The notes: generated by a model not told the origin, from the letters alone. DNA of 64,000 nt from Nocardioides humilatus (GCF_008373755.1 NZ_VUJV01000006.1:310001-374000); one strand, 5' to 3'. Counted from the first letter of the stretch, positions 28,652 to 38,605 are shown. Numbers and translations: made by a program.

Positions 28652-29826
28652 GCATCCTCATCACCGACATCGGCGAGCTGGTCACCAACGACCCCGCGGT
28701 CGACGGCCTGCTCGGCATCCGTCGCGGCGCAGCGATCGTCCTCGACGAGGGCCGGATCGCCTGGGTCGGCGACGCAACTGCAGCGCCCGCGGCCGACACG
28801 GTCGTCGACGCCGCCGGCCGGGCGGTCCTCCCCGGGTTCGTCGACAGCCACAGCCACCTGGTGTTCGCCGGCGACCGCGCCGAGGAGTTCCGGGCGCGGA
28901 TGGCGGGGGAGTCCTATGCCGCCGGCGGCATCCGCACCACGGTCGCGGCCACCCGCGCGGCGAGCGACGACGAGCTTGCCGCCAACGTCGCCCGCCTGGT
29001 GGCGGAGATGCAGGCGCAGGGCACGACCACCGTCGAGATCAAGTCGGGCTACGGGCTCAGCGTCGTCGACGAGGCCCGCTCGCTCGAGGTCGCCGCGCGG
29101 TTCACCGACGAGACCACCTTCCTCGGAGCACACGTCGTGCCCCAGGAGTACGCCGACGACCCCGCCGGTTACGTCGCGCTGGTCACCGGCGAGATGCTCG
29201 CCGCCGCCGCGCCGCACGCGCGCTGGATCGACGTCTTCTGCGAGACCGGGGCGTTCGACGCCGACCAGGCGCGAGCCGTGCTCACGGCCGGTGCTGCGGC
29301 CGGCCTGAAGGGACGGCTGCACGCCAACCAGCTCGGGCCGGGGCCCGGTGTGGCTCTCGCCACCGAGCTCGGCCTGACCGCCGTCGACCACTGCACCTAC
29401 CTGACCGACGACGACGTCGCCGCGCTCCGTGACTCGGGCACGATCGCGACCTTGCTGCCCGGCGTCGAGTTCTCGACCCGGCAGCCCTATCCCGACGCGC
29501 GCCGGTTGATCGACGCGGGCGTGCGGGTGGCGATCGCGAGCGACTGCAACCCGGGCTCCTGCTACACGAGCTCGATCCCGCTGTGCATCGCCCTCGCGGT
29601 GCGGGAGATGGGAATGACGCCGGTCGAAGCCGTCCGGGCCGCGACTGCTGGGGGAGCCGCGGCCCTGGGACGGGCCGACGTCGGCAGCATCGTCGAGGGT
29701 GGGCGGGGTGACGTCGTACTGCTCGAGGCGGCGAGCCACGTCCACCTCGCCTACCGCCCCGGCGTGCCGCTCGTACGGCGCGTGTGGGCGGGAGGCGTCG
29801 AGGTCAGCGCGGCTCGGCGGGGCTGA
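28648..29826 (+). CDS. hutI: imidazolonepropionase
   Basis: A 392-residue metal-dependent hydrolase opening the imidazolone ring to N-formiminoglutamate. Marks are [35 protein letters not shown] and [19 protein letters not shown] at 28648 overlaps the hutF stop; GTG 28642 is an alternative. The last 23 bases overlap the convergent acetyltransferase gene. Confidence 0.95.
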   Translation: MSILITDIGELVTNDPAVDGLLGIRRGAAIVLDEGRIAWVGDATAAPAADTVVDAAGRAVLPGFVDSHSHLVFAGDRAEEFRARMAGESYAAGGIRTTVAATRAASDDELAANVARLVAEMQAQGTTTVEIKSGYGLSVVDEARSLEVAARFTDETTFLGAHVVPQEYADDPAGYVALVTGEMLAAAAPHARWIDVFCETGAFDADQARAVLTAGAAAGLKGRLHANQLGPGPGVALATELGLTAVDHCTYLTDDDVAALRDSGTIATLLPGVEFSTRQPYPDARRLIDAGVRVAIASDCNPGSCYTSSIPLCIALAVREMGMTPVEAVRAATAGGAAALGRADVGSIVEGGRGDVVLLEAASHVHLAYRPGVPLVRRVWAGGVEVSAARRG

Positions 29827-30331
29827 CCGCGGGCGGAGCGAGCTCGAGCTCCATGATCGCGACGTCGACCCACCGGTCGTGCTTGAAGCCGATCCGGCGC
29901 AGCAGGCCGACCCGCTCGAAGCCGTAGCGGGCGTGCAGCGCGTTGGAGGCGTCGTTGGGCTGCGCGATCCGGGCGGTCAGGACCTGGAACCCACGCTCGG
30001 TGAGGCGGGGCAGCAAGACGTCGTACAACGCGGTGCCGATGCCGCCGCGGCGCACCTCAGGGTCGAGGTAGACGCTCACCTCAGCCGCCCATCGGTAGGC
30101 CGCCCGCTCGGCGAACTTCGTCCCGTAGGCGAACCCGACGACCTGGTCGTCTGTTTGGGCCACCAGCCAGGCGTGCCCGGCCTGGCAGCCCGCGATCCGT
30201 TCGGCGGTGGTCGCGACCGACGGTGCGTCGAGCTCGAAGGTCGCCACCGTCGTCTCGACGTAGTGCCCGTAGATCGCCGCGCACGCGGCCGCGTCGTCGC
30301 TGGTCGCGTCGCGAATCAGGATGTCCTGCAC
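29804..30331 (-). CDS. GNAT acetyltransferase, phosphinothricin acetyltransferase-like
   Basis: A 175-residue acetyltransferase. The N-terminus [20 protein letters not shown] followed by [10 protein letters not shown] is the pattern of the Pat/Bar-like branch, and [17 protein letters not shown] is the acetyl-CoA loop. Members acetylate phosphinothricin, methionine sulfone or similar amino acids; the actual substrate is unknown. GTG 30329-30331 is chosen because GAGGA lies 7 bases upstream; ATG 30349 is a weaker alternative. Confidence 0.88.
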   Translation of the reverse strand: MQDILIRDATSDDAAACAAIYGHYVETTVATFELDAPSVATTAERIAGCQAGHAWLVAQTDDQVVGFAYGTKFAERAAYRWAAEVSVYLDPEVRRGGIGTALYDVLLPRLTERGFQVLTARIAQPNDASNALHARYGFERVGLLRRIGFKHDRWVDVAIMELELAPPAVSPAEPR

Positions 30332-30425
30332 ACGTCCATCCTCGTTCATACCCCTTTGTGACAAGGCCCACGGTGGGGGGTGTCGGTTGGCCAACGAGGG
30401 TCCGACTTTCGTAACGTCGATCGGG

Positions 30426-30899
30426 ATGAGGCCTGTTGAAAGCACAGTCATCCGTCCGATCAACCCCACCGATCTCGACACGATCGTCGACATCAACCAA
30501 GGCGCCCTGGAGGGCGTCGGTCCGCTGGACTACGAGTCCGCTGCCCTGTTGGTGAAGCAGTCCGACCAGGCGTTGGTGCTCGATGTCGCCGGCGATGTCG
30601 CCGGCTTCGTCATCACTCTGCCGACCGGCGCGACCTACGAGTCCAGCCGCTACGAGTGGTTCGAGGACCGCCTCGAGGACTACGTCTACCTCGACCGCAT
30701 CGTCGTCGCCGACACCCACCGGCGGCAGGGCGTCGCGTCCTGTCTCTACGACGCCGTCGAGGCGGACCTGCCGGTCGCGCTGGAGGTCTACGAGACCAAC
30801 GACGTCTCGCTCGCCTTCCACCACAGCCGCGGCTACCGCCAGATCGGCGACCTGATGCACGCCGGCAAGCGCAACCTGATGCTGCTCAAGGCGAGCTGA
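30426..30899 (+). CDS. GNAT-family N-acetyltransferase
   Basis: A 157-residue acetyltransferase. The acetyl-CoA signature reads VVADTHRRQGVASCLYDAVE, and the C-terminus has the SLAFHHSRGYRQIGDLMHAG strand pair. The sequence is divergent from the neighbouring Pat-like enzyme, so this is not a local duplication. ATG 30426 follows a GTCGATCGGG stretch with weak ribosome-site character. Its 3' end overlaps the exonuclease gene by 14 bases. Confidence 0.85.
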   Translation: MRPVESTVIRPINPTDLDTIVDINQGALEGVGPLDYESAALLVKQSDQALVLDVAGDVAGFVITLPTGATYESSRYEWFEDRLEDYVYLDRIVVADTHRRQGVASCLYDAVEADLPVALEVYETNDVSLAFHHSRGYRQIGDLMHAGKRNLMLLKAS

Positions 30900-31887
30900 C
30901 GAACGACGGGTCGCCGCTCAGGACCCGCAGCGCCAGCGACGTCGTCGCCTCGACGTTGAGGAAACCGACCACTTGGCTGATGCGCAGCGGGTCGAGCGGG
31001 AGCAGGCCGGGGCTGCCCGGCACGTCGGGCGTGAGGCCGAGGTCGAGGTCCTCGCGCCCGGCCATCAGCCGAACGTTGAAGTCGTAGCGCTCACGCGCGC
31101 CTTCGGCCGAGAGACGTCGTACGACGGTGCTCCCGATGCGGCGCCCACCCGTCTCCTCCGCCCACGAGTCGAGCGCGGCAGCCACGGCGAGCCCCTCGTT
31201 GTGCTCGATGTCGGCCCACACGGTGGCCATCGGTCCGGCCTGTTCGAGCAGGATCGCCGCGCTCTTCTCGCCGATGCCGCTCACGCCCGGGAGGTTGTCG
31301 CTGGCATCGCCGCGAAGGGCGGCGTACTCGAGGTAGCGCTCGGCTGCGACGCCGTACATCGCCATCAGGCTGCGCGGGCTGAGCAGCGGCGACCCGTTGA
31401 TGCCGCCGTCGATCACCCGCAGCACCTTGCAGTGGTCGCTGATGTGGGCGAAGGCGTCACGGTCGGAGGTGATGATGATGCAGTCCCACCCGTTGCGTCC
31501 GGCCCAGGCAGCGCCCGACGCGTTGACGTCGTCGGCCTCGAGACCCGGGGGAGTCAGCGTCGCGAGGCCGAGCGCGTCGAGCAGCGCGCCGGCCCGCTCG
31601 AGCTGGTCGATGAGGTCGGGGTGCTTCTCGGCCCGGCCCGCCTTGTAGTCCGGGTAGAAGTCGCGTCGCAGCGAGGACGTGCGGTCGTCGAGCCCGAAGA
31701 TCACCGCGTCCGGCGCGAAGCCGTCGATCACCTCGAGGATCTGGCGGACCATCCCCTCGAGCGCCCACGCCGGCCGTCCGGAGCGGTCCGTGATCCGGGT
31801 GTGCGCGCGGGCGTGGTGGCTGCGGTGGAGCAGCGAGGGCGCGTCGACGACCAGCAGGAGCTTGCGGTCACGGGCGGGATTGGTCAT
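30886..31887 (-). CDS. 5'-3' exonuclease (PolA N-terminal / flap-nuclease type)
   Basis: A 333-residue nuclease. The metal-binding acidic residues are seen in LLLVVDAPSLLHRSHHA, FGLDDRTSSLRRDFYPDYKA, GLEADDVN and IITSDRDAFA. The helix-three-turn-helix DNA-binding motif reads GDASDNLPGVSGIGEKSA. Stand-alone actinobacterial copies are thought to process flaps or RNA primers beside PolA. The ATG at 31887 overlaps the nitrilase stop by 20 bases; ATG 31902 is possible. Confidence 0.92.
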   Translation of the reverse strand: MTNPARDRKLLLVVDAPSLLHRSHHARAHTRITDRSGRPAWALEGMVRQILEVIDGFAPDAVIFGLDDRTSSLRRDFYPDYKAGRAEKHPDLIDQLERAGALLDALGLATLTPPGLEADDVNASGAAWAGRNGWDCIIITSDRDAFAHISDHCKVLRVIDGGINGSPLLSPRSLMAMYGVAAERYLEYAALRGDASDNLPGVSGIGEKSAAILLEQAGPMATVWADIEHNEGLAVAAALDSWAEETGGRRIGSTVVRRLSAEGARERYDFNVRLMAGREDLDLGLTPDVPGSPGLLPLDPLRISQVVGFLNVEATTSLALRVLSGDPSFVSSP

Positions 31888-32812
31888 GGCGATCGTCGCC
31901 ATCGTAGGTGTTGAACACGACCGGCTCCTTCGCGCGGGTGTCGACGTGGAGCGTGAAGACGTCGGGCCGTGAGTAGTGGCCCACAGGGTCGAACATCCGT
32001 CGCTGGGCGTGGACCTTGGAGATGTCGAGGTCGGCGTAGAGGATCTCCTCGCGCCCGTCGATCGGGCCCGCGATGATGTCGCCGCCCGGGGCGACGATGG
32101 TGGCGAGGCCGCGCGACATCCAGTCGTCCTCGCCGCCGTAGAGGTCGCCGCGCAGCTCCTCGGGCACGTCGGAGCCGCGCAGGAGCGGGGCGACGCCGAT
32201 GACGTACTGACGCCCCTCCTTGGCGATGTGCTGCAGGGTGCCGACCCAGGTGTCACTGGTGTCCCAGGTCGGAGCGACGTAGATGTCGGGGCGCTGCGCG
32301 TAGATGGCAGCTCGCGCCAGCGGCATGTAGTTCTCCCAGCACAGCAGGCCGCCGACGACGCCGAACGGGGTCTGCACGACGGACAGCTCCGAGCCGTCGC
32401 CCATGCCCCACACCGTGCGCTCGCCACCGGTCGGCATCAGCTTGCGGTGGCGTTGGAGGAGGGTGCCGTCAGGCCCCAGGTAGAGCAGCGTGTTGTAGAG
32501 CGTGCCGCCGTCGATCTCGGTGACGCCGACCACGACGTACGTCGAGGTCTCGGCCGCCACCTGGGCCATGCGGTCCAGCGCAGGGCCGGGGACCTCGACG
32601 GCGTTGGCGTAGAGCCGCTGGACGAACCGCCCGTCGCTCCACGCCGGAGTCCGCCAGACCCAGTCGGGATAGGCCGGGACGAAGGACTCCCCGAAGACGA
32701 CGAGCTCTGCCCCTCCGCCCGACGCTTCTCGGACGAGGTCGCAGACCTTGTCGATCGTGGCCTCCCTGTCGAGGAAGACGGGGGTTGCCTGCACGGCGGC
32801 CACGGTCACCAT
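31868..32812 (-). CDS. nitrilase
   Basis: A 314-residue carbon-nitrogen hydrolase. The Glu-Lys-Cys triad is visible in VVFGESFVPAYP, LLQRHRKLMPTGGERTVWG and GGLLCWENYMPL. The CWENYMPL form is that of true nitrilases, which turn nitriles directly to acids plus ammonia, rather than amidases. The substrate is unknown. It starts at ATG 32810-32812 and overlaps the exonuclease gene, so the two are co-transcribed. The start is 82 bases from the divergent DinB gene. Confidence 0.92.
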   Translation of the reverse strand: MVTVAAVQATPVFLDREATIDKVCDLVREASGGGAELVVFGESFVPAYPDWVWRTPAWSDGRFVQRLYANAVEVPGPALDRMAQVAAETSTYVVVGVTEIDGGTLYNTLLYLGPDGTLLQRHRKLMPTGGERTVWGMGDGSELSVVQTPFGVVGGLLCWENYMPLARAAIYAQRPDIYVAPTWDTSDTWVGTLQHIAKEGRQYVIGVAPLLRGSDVPEELRGDLYGGEDDWMSRGLATIVAPGGDIIAGPIDGREEILYADLDISKVHAQRRMFDPVGHYSRPDVFTLHVDTRAKEPVVFNTYDGDDRHDQSRP

Positions 32813-32894
32813 GCCCGCCAGTGTGGCAGCGGATCGTCGCTCGGTGGCGGGGAATCTGGTCGCGGGCAGCGGGGCCGCTCGGGAGAATGGCGCC

Positions 32895-33461
32895 ATGACC
32901 ACGCCTACTGAGATCGAGCCCGACACCAAGGACTGGACCTGGGTCCTCGAGCGGCCGTGCGACGAGTGCGGCTTCGACCCGCGCGCGGTCGACGTGGCCG
33001 ATCTCGGTCGGCTGATCCTCGCCAACGCGGAGGGCTGGCAGCCGGTGCTCGCCAGCGCCCAGGCGGCCCAGCGGCCGACGCCGACCACCTGGTCGCCGAC
33101 CGAGTACGCCGCCCACGTCCGCGACGTCCACCGGATGTTCTTCGGGCGGGTCAACCTGATGCTGGCCGAGGACGACCCGGTCTTCGCCAACTGGGACCAG
33201 GACGAGACCGCCCTGGCCGAGCGCTACGACCTGCAGGTGCCCGCGGAGGTCGCGGCCGGGCTGTCCATCGCGGCGGGCGAGGTCGCGGCGGCGTACGACG
33301 CTGTCCTCGACGACGCCTGGTCCCGACGCGGCACCCGGAGCAATGGCAGCGAGTTCACCGTCGAGACGATCGGGATCTACCACCTGCACGATGTCGTGCA
33401 CCACCTGTGGGACGTGCGCTGGGTCGCTGGTGCGCAGGCGGATGGTGGAATGGCCGGGTGA
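32895..33461 (+). CDS. DinB-family (mycothiol-transferase-like) protein
   Basis: A 188-residue helical protein. Conserved histidines appear in SPTEYAAHVRDVHRMFFGR and IYHLHDVVHHLWDVRW, the usual metal triad of DinB proteins. The N-terminus WTWVLERPCDECGFDPRAV contains a CDECGFD motif typical of an actinobacterial subgroup. Related enzymes use mycothiol. GTGA overlap couples it to the DUF3046 gene. Confidence 0.85.
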   Translation: MTTPTEIEPDTKDWTWVLERPCDECGFDPRAVDVADLGRLILANAEGWQPVLASAQAAQRPTPTTWSPTEYAAHVRDVHRMFFGRVNLMLAEDDPVFANWDQDETALAERYDLQVPAEVAAGLSIAAGEVAAAYDAVLDDAWSRRGTRSNGSEFTVETIGIYHLHDVVHHLWDVRWVAGAQADGGMAG

Positions 33462-33652
33462 GGCACACCGAATTCTGGGATCGGCTCGACCACCACCTGG
33501 GGTCCGCCTACGCGCGCACCTGGGCCTCGCAGCAGGTGCTCGGCGGTCTCGGGCACCGCACCCCGGAGCAGGCGCTCGACGATGGCGCCACGCCGAAGCA
33601 GGTGTGGGCCGCCGTGTGGGAGGCGCTGGAGCTCCCGGCGTCAGAGCGGTGA
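33458..33652 (+). CDS. DUF3046 protein
   Basis: A 64-residue protein recognised as DUF3046 by its opening RHTEFWDRLDHHLGSAYART and the closing VWAAVWEALELP. This family of unknown function is found almost only in actinobacteria and usually lies just upstream of recA, as here. GTG 33458 overlaps the DinB stop and the stop overlaps the MFS start. Confidence 0.92.
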   Translation: MRHTEFWDRLDHHLGSAYARTWASQQVLGGLGHRTPEQALDDGATPKQVWAAVWEALELPASER

Positions 33653-34905
33653 CGGCCGACCTGCAGCGTCGTACCGTCCGGGTCCTCGTCCTCACCCAGG
33701 CCGTCGGCGCCCTCGGCATCACGATCGGTATCGCCACCGCCTCGCTGCTCGCCCGCGACCTGTCCGGATCGGAGGCGCTGTCCGGTCTTGCCCAAACAGC
33801 GCAGGTGCTCGGTGCCGCCGTCATCTCCTTCCTCCTCGCCGCCGTGATGGCGCGTCGGGGCCGGCGGATCGGACTGGTGATCGGCTACCTCCTCGGCGCC
33901 TCCGGTGGTCTGCTGGCTGTCCTCGCCGGCGTCGTCGGGTCGATGCCGCTGCTGCTGGTGGGTGCCGTCCTGCTCGGGGCCGGGTCGTCGGCCAACAGCG
34001 CCGCTCGTTTCGCCGCCACCGACCTCGCCGACGACAGCAACCGCGCCCGGTCGCTGTCCCTGGTCGTGTGGGCGACCACCATCGGCGCCGTCCTCGGTCC
34101 CAACCTCACCGGGCCCGCCGGTGCCTTCGCTGACGCCGTCGACATCCCCGAGCTCACCGGACCCTTTGCGATCGGCGCGATGGGCATGGTGGTCGCCGCG
34201 GTGATCTCGTTCGTGATGCTGCGCCCCGACCCGCTCCTGGTCGCGCGCGAGCGCGCCGGCACCGTGATCGTCGGGCGGGCTGCCGCCGGGTCCTCGGCAT
34301 CACGAGCCTGGGGGGCCGTGCAGGAGCGACCCGTGCTGGGCTTCGCGATCGGCGGCCTCGCGCTGGCCCACGCCGCGATGATCAGCGTGATGGTCATGAC
34401 GCCGCTGCACATGGAGCACGGCGGTGCCGAGCTCGAGGTCATCGGCCTGGTCATCAGCGTGCACGTGCTCGGGATGTTCGCCTTCTCGCCCCTGGTCGGG
34501 ATGCTCGCCGACCGGCTCGGTCGTCCGATCGTCATGGGCAGCGGGGGACTGGTGCTCGTGGCCGCCCTCCTGCTCTGCGCGTCCTCGCCGCAGGGCATGT
34601 CCTGGCAGGTCACCGCCGGCCTGTTCCTACTCGGGCTCGGCTGGTCGCTGGCGATGGTGTCGGCGTCGACGATGGTGTCCGAGCACGCGCCGATCGAGGT
34701 CCGCACCGACGTCCAGGGCACCTCCGACCTGGTCATGGGGGTGACGGCTGCCTCGGCCGGCGCGCTCGCCGGACTGGTCGTCGACCTGGCCGGCTACCCG
34801 GTGCTCGCGCTGGTCACGCTCGCCCTCGCGTTCGGTGTCGCCGGGGCCGCTGCCCGGGCCCACGCGATGACGCAGACCGAGGCCGCGACACGCCGCACGT
34901 CCTGA
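33649..34905 (+). CDS. MFS transporter
   Basis: A 418-residue protein with about twelve membrane helices in two halves separated by a polar loop near residues 190-225. The motif AAVMARRGRRIGLVIGY between helices 2 and 3 and MLADRLGRPIVMG between helices 8 and 9 are the MFS A-motifs, placing it with drug-efflux-type carriers. GTG at 33649 overlaps the DUF3046 stop. The substrate is unknown. Confidence 0.88.
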   Translation: MTADLQRRTVRVLVLTQAVGALGITIGIATASLLARDLSGSEALSGLAQTAQVLGAAVISFLLAAVMARRGRRIGLVIGYLLGASGGLLAVLAGVVGSMPLLLVGAVLLGAGSSANSAARFAATDLADDSNRARSLSLVVWATTIGAVLGPNLTGPAGAFADAVDIPELTGPFAIGAMGMVVAAVISFVMLRPDPLLVARERAGTVIVGRAAAGSSASRAWGAVQERPVLGFAIGGLALAHAAMISVMVMTPLHMEHGGAELEVIGLVISVHVLGMFAFSPLVGMLADRLGRPIVMGSGGLVLVAALLLCASSPQGMSWQVTAGLFLLGLGWSLAMVSASTMVSEHAPIEVRTDVQGTSDLVMGVTAASAGALAGLVVDLAGYPVLALVTLALAFGVAGAAARAHAMTQTEAATRRTS

Positions 34906-34911
34906 ACATCT

Positions 34912-34927
34912 TCGAACAGGTGTTCGG
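34912..34927. promoter_or_regulatory. LexA (SOS) box of recA
   Basis: TCGAAC-AGGT-GTTCGG matches the actinobacterial/Bacillus-type SOS box (core GAAC-N4-GTTC, flanks TC and mostly GA). It lies 170-185 bases upstream of recA, directly after the MFS gene. Repression of recA by LexA is the expected role. Confidence 0.88.
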
Positions 34928-35029
34928 CTAGATTCCTGGCTACGACGACCCGGCGGCACGAGCCACTTGGCGTCCACAGGTACGACGCACCGGCGAATGA
35001 TCCACAAACCGAAGCAGCTGATCAGGCTG

Positions 35030-35051
35030 TGTCGGACCCTCGCCCTAGCGT
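35030..35051 (+). promoter_or_regulatory. candidate PafBC-dependent (RecA-NDp) promoter
   Basis: TGTCGGAC, eight bases, then TAGCGT matches the mycobacterial LexA-independent promoter pattern TGTCGGTG-N8-TANNNT as I recall it, with two changes. It lies 45-67 bases upstream of recA, and so is closer to the gene than the SOS box. A second damage-responsive promoter is inferred. Confidence 0.6.
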
Positions 35052-35096
35052 CGCGGATGTACCTGGCTACGGCTACCAGACGAAGGACGTGAGGAC

Positions 35097-36161
35097 ATGG
35101 CGGACGACCGCTTGAAGGCGCTCGACACGGCGCTGCTCAACATCGAGAAGCAGTACGGCAAGGGTTCGATCATGCGGCTCGGCGATGACTCGCGCGCCCC
35201 GCTGGAGGTCATCCCGACAGGTTCGATCGCGCTCGACGTGGCGCTCGGCGTGGGCGGTCTGCCGCGCGGCCGGGTCGTCGAGATCTTCGGTCCTGAGTCC
35301 AGCGGTAAGACGACGGTGGCGCTCCACGCGGTGGCCAGCGCCCAGGCCAGCGGTGGCATCGTGGCGTTCATCGACGCCGAGCACGCCCTCGACCCCGAAT
35401 ACGCCAAGGCCCTCGGCTGCGACACCGACGCACTGCTGGTCTCCCAGCCCGACTCCGGTGAGCAGGCGCTCGAGATCGCCGACATGCTGATCCGCTCCGG
35501 CGCGCTCTCCCTGATCGTCATCGACTCGGTCGCCGCGCTCGTGCCCCGCGCCGAGATCGAGGGCGAGATGGGCGACAGTCACGTCGGTCTCCAGGCCCGA
35601 CTGATGAGCCAGGCGCTGCGCAAGATGACCGGCGCGCTCAACAACACCGGCACCACCGCGATCTTCATCAACCAGCTCCGCGAGAAGATCGGCGTGATGT
35701 TCGGCTCGCCCGAGACCACGACCGGTGGTCGGGCGCTGAAGTTCTACTCCTCGGTCCGCCTCGACGTCCGTCGGGTCGAGACCCTCAAGGACGGCACCGA
35801 CTCGGTCGGCAACCGCACCCGCATCAAGGTCGTGAAGAACAAGGTCGCCCCGCCGTTCAAGCAGGCCGACTTCGACATCATGTACGGCAAGGGCATCAGC
35901 CGCGAGGGCGGTCTGATCGACGTCGGCGTCGAGGCCGGACTCGTCCGCAAGGCCGGCTCTTGGTACACCTACGAGGGCGACCAGCTCGGCCAGGGCAAGG
36001 AGAACGCCCGCCAGTTCCTGTTCGACAACCCCGACCTCGCCAACGAGCTCGAGAAGAAGATCCTCGAGAAGCTCGGCGTCGGTCCGCAGGTCGACAACGA
36101 GGCCGACAAGGACGCGTTCGCCGAGCTCCCTGATGAGCCCATCGGTGTCGATTCGTTCTGA
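35097..36161 (+). CDS. recA: recombinase RecA
   Basis: A 354-residue RecA with Walker [12 protein letters not shown], Walker B region [10 protein letters not shown], loop L2 around [20 protein letters not shown], and an acidic C-terminal tail. No intein interrupts it, unlike in some mycobacteria. It drives strand exchange and LexA self-cleavage. ATG 35097 is preceded by GTGAGGAC. recX follows with a 29-base overlap. Confidence 0.99.
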   Translation: MADDRLKALDTALLNIEKQYGKGSIMRLGDDSRAPLEVIPTGSIALDVALGVGGLPRGRVVEIFGPESSGKTTVALHAVASAQASGGIVAFIDAEHALDPEYAKALGCDTDALLVSQPDSGEQALEIADMLIRSGALSLIVIDSVAALVPRAEIEGEMGDSHVGLQARLMSQALRKMTGALNNTGTTAIFINQLREKIGVMFGSPETTTGGRALKFYSSVRLDVRRVETLKDGTDSVGNRTRIKVVKNKVAPPFKQADFDIMYGKGISREGGLIDVGVEAGLVRKAGSWYTYEGDQLGQGKENARQFLFDNPDLANELEKKILEKLGVGPQVDNEADKDAFAELPDEPIGVDSF

Positions 36162-36672
36162 CGACCGGGATCTCGGCCCCGAGCCCGACCCGGAGTCGGT
36201 GGCCCGCAAGATCCTGCTCGACCAGCTGACTGGCCAGGCGCGCAGTCGTCACGAGCTGGCCGAACGGCTGGCCCGCCGCAATGTCCCTGACGAGGTGGCG
36301 GGCCGGCTGCTCGACCGGTTCGAGGAGGTCGGCCTGGTCGACGACGAGGCGTTCGCACGCCTGTGGGTCGACAGCCGACAGCGCACGCGCGGCCTGGCTC
36401 GGCGGGCGCTTGCCCAGGAGCTGCGCCGCAAGGGGATCGCCGACGAGACCGCTCGCTCGGTGCTCGACGAGGTCGATCCGGCTGACGAGGCGGAGGCCGC
36501 CCGCGAGCTGGTGCGCAAGAAGCTGCGAAGCATGCGATCGGTCGACGACACCGTGGCTGCGCGGCGGCTCGCCGGGATGCTCGGCCGCAAGGGCTACCCG
36601 GCAGGCATGGCCTTCGCCATCGTCAGGGACGAGCTGGAGAAGGCAGGTCGCGAACTCGAGGACGAGGGTTAG
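36133..36672 (+). CDS. recX: regulatory protein RecX
   Basis: A 179-residue all-helical protein made of three-helix repeats, with the family marks [32 protein letters not shown] and [18 protein letters not shown]. RecX binds in the RecA filament groove and limits RecA activity. ATG 36133 lies inside the recA 3' end, so translation is coupled. Confidence 0.95.
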   Translation: MSPSVSIRSDDRDLGPEPDPESVARKILLDQLTGQARSRHELAERLARRNVPDEVAGRLLDRFEEVGLVDDEAFARLWVDSRQRTRGLARRALAQELRRKGIADETARSVLDEVDPADEAEAARELVRKKLRSMRSVDDTVAARRLAGMLGRKGYPAGMAFAIVRDELEKAGRELEDEG

Positions 36673-36693
36673 CCGGTCCTGCACAATGGCCGG

Positions 36694-37197
36694 GTGACGA
36701 GCGATGGCCCGGCCCGCGAGATCCTCTCCTACGAGCTGTTCGGCACTGCGGTGCGCGAGCTCGCCCAGCAGGTCGTCGACGACGGCTACGAGCCCGACAT
36801 CGTGCTCGCGATCGCTCGCGGGGGCCTCGGCCTCGGCATGGGCCTGGGCTACGCGCTCGACGTCAAGAACCTCAGCGCGGTCAACGTGGAGTTCTACACC
36901 GGCGTCGACGAGCGGCTCGACGTACCGATCATGTTGCCGCCGACCCCCGCGGCGATCGACCTGACCGGCATGAAGGTCCTCATCACCGATGACGTCGCCG
37001 ACACCGGCAAGACGCTCGAGGTGGTGCGCGACTTCGTCGCCGACCATGTCGCCGAGGCGCGGACTGCCGTCATCTACGAGAAGCCGTGGACGGTGATCAA
37101 CGCCGAATACGTCTGGCGCCGGACGGAGCGCTGGATCGACTTCCCCTGGTCCTCGACGCCTCCGCTCGTCGACCGACGCGGTGGGCTCGCCCATTGA
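36694..37197 (+). CDS. phosphoribosyltransferase
   Basis: A 167-residue type I PRTase. The PRPP loop reads VLITDDVADTGKTL (about residues 93-106), and the N-terminus EPDIVLAIARGGLGLG holds the pyrophosphate-binding loop. The shape fits hypoxanthine/xanthine-guanine PRTases, but the base specificity cannot be read. GTG 36694 starts 21 bases after recX. Its stop overlaps the next gene. Confidence 0.88.
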   Translation: MTSDGPAREILSYELFGTAVRELAQQVVDDGYEPDIVLAIARGGLGLGMGLGYALDVKNLSAVNVEFYTGVDERLDVPIMLPPTPAAIDLTGMKVLITDDVADTGKTLEVVRDFVADHVAEARTAVIYEKPWTVINAEYVWRRTERWIDFPWSSTPPLVDRRGGLAH

Positions 37198-37730
37198 GGG
37201 TGGCGTTGCGGCCCATGCGGCGTGCGGACCTGGCCGACGTGCTGCGGTGGCGACAGGCGTCGCACGTGGCGAAGTGGTTCCCGTCCGCGGAGGCGGTCTC
37301 GATGGAGACGATCGAGATCCGCTACGGACCACGCATCGATGGCGAGGCGGCGACCCGGATGTTCGTGGTCGAAGCCGAGGGGAGCCCGGTCGGCTTCCTG
37401 CAGGACTACCGGATCCGCGACCACCCGGAGTTCGCCGTACTGGCCCCTGACCCTGACGCCGTCGGAGTCGACTACGCCATCGGTGAGGTTGACTGGTTGC
37501 GCCGCGGGATCGGGCTGCGGATGCTGGACACCTGGTCCCGCGAAGCTCCTCGGGCCTATCCCGACGCGACGATGCTGTTCGCCGCTCCCGACCACCGCAA
37601 CCTGGCATCGCGGCGGCTGCTGGTCAACGCCGGGTTCGTCGAAGGCGTCTGGTTCGACGAGCCGCAGGCCGACGGGTCGATCGCGACGCTCGTCGGTCAC
37701 AGCCGCGCTGTGGCATCGGTGCTTGGATAG
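37194..37730 (+). CDS. GNAT-family acetyltransferase
   Basis: A 178-residue protein of the AAC(6')-like/RimJ group: opening RVALRPMRRADLADVLRWRQ, the block YAIGEVDWLRRGIGLRMLDT with the acetyl-CoA loop, and the terminal ASRRLLVNAGFVEG. TTG 37194 overlaps the PRTase stop; GTG 37200 is an equally good start. Substrate unknown. Confidence 0.85.
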   Translation: MRVALRPMRRADLADVLRWRQASHVAKWFPSAEAVSMETIEIRYGPRIDGEAATRMFVVEAEGSPVGFLQDYRIRDHPEFAVLAPDPDAVGVDYAIGEVDWLRRGIGLRMLDTWSREAPRAYPDATMLFAAPDHRNLASRRLLVNAGFVEGVWFDEPQADGSIATLVGHSRAVASVLG

Positions 37731-37735
37731 CGACC

Positions 37736-38605
37736 ATGACCGACCCCGCGACCGATACCGCCGAGCTGGTCGCCGCCCTGCGCGTCGCGACCGGTCCCGT
37801 CGACCTGTCCGCGATCGCCACCGACGCGACCCCCGGCTTCGATGCGGACAAGGAGGCGGGAGAGGCGGCGCTGCTCAGCCTGGGCGACGAGCTCTCCGAG
37901 CTCCAGGAGCGGCTCTTCGCCGAGGGCAAGTCCGGCGGCGCCCGCAGCCTGCTGCTCGTCCTCCAGGGGATGGACACGTCGGGCAAGGGCGGCACCCTGC
38001 GCTCCACCGTCGGACTGATGGACCCCCAGGGCGTGCGGATCACCTCGTTCAAGGCGCCCAGCGAGGAGGAGCGCTCCCACGACTTCCTGTGGCGCATCAC
38101 CAACGCGCTGCCGTCGCCGGGCTACGTCGGCGTCTTCGACCGGTCGCACTACGAGGACGTGCTCATCGCACGCGTCCGCGAGCTCGCTCCGGCCGAGGAG
38201 ATCGAGCGCCGCTACCAGGCGATCAACGAGTTCGAGGCCGACCTCGTGAGCAAGGGCACGCGCGTCGTGAAGTGCATGCTCCACATCTCCGCGGACGAGC
38301 AGAAGGAACGGCTTCTGGCCCGGCTCGACGACCCGACGAAGTACTGGAAGTACAACCCCGGCGACGTCGACGAGCGACAGCTGTGGCCCGCCTATCAGGA
38401 GGCCTACGAGATCGCCATCGAGCGCACCCACACCGAGGTCGCACCGTGGCACGTGATCCCGGCCGACAGGAAGTGGTACCGCAACCTCGCTATCGGAGAG
38501 CTGCTCTTGGTGGGGCTCCAGGCGATGGCGCTGGAGTGGCCCGCGGCCGATTTCGACGTCGCCGTCGAGGAGCAGCGACTGGTCGACGAGGACCCGATCG
38601 GATGA
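37736..38605 (+). CDS. PPK2-family polyphosphate kinase
   Basis: A 289-residue kinase with Walker A GMDTSGKGG (about residues 78-86), the lid region and the catalytic motif VFDRSHYEDVLIARV. PPK2 enzymes transfer phosphate between polyphosphate and nucleotides. The sequence lies nearest the class that phosphorylates nucleoside mono- or diphosphates. Its stop overlaps the start of the HipA-like gene. Confidence 0.93.
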   Translation: MTDPATDTAELVAALRVATGPVDLSAIATDATPGFDADKEAGEAALLSLGDELSELQERLFAEGKSGGARSLLLVLQGMDTSGKGGTLRSTVGLMDPQGVRITSFKAPSEEERSHDFLWRITNALPSPGYVGVFDRSHYEDVLIARVRELAPAEEIERRYQAINEFEADLVSKGTRVVKCMLHISADEQKERLLARLDDPTKYWKYNPGDVDERQLWPAYQEAYEIAIERTHTEVAPWHVIPADRKWYRNLAIGELLLVGLQAMALEWPAADFDVAVEEQRLVDEDPIG

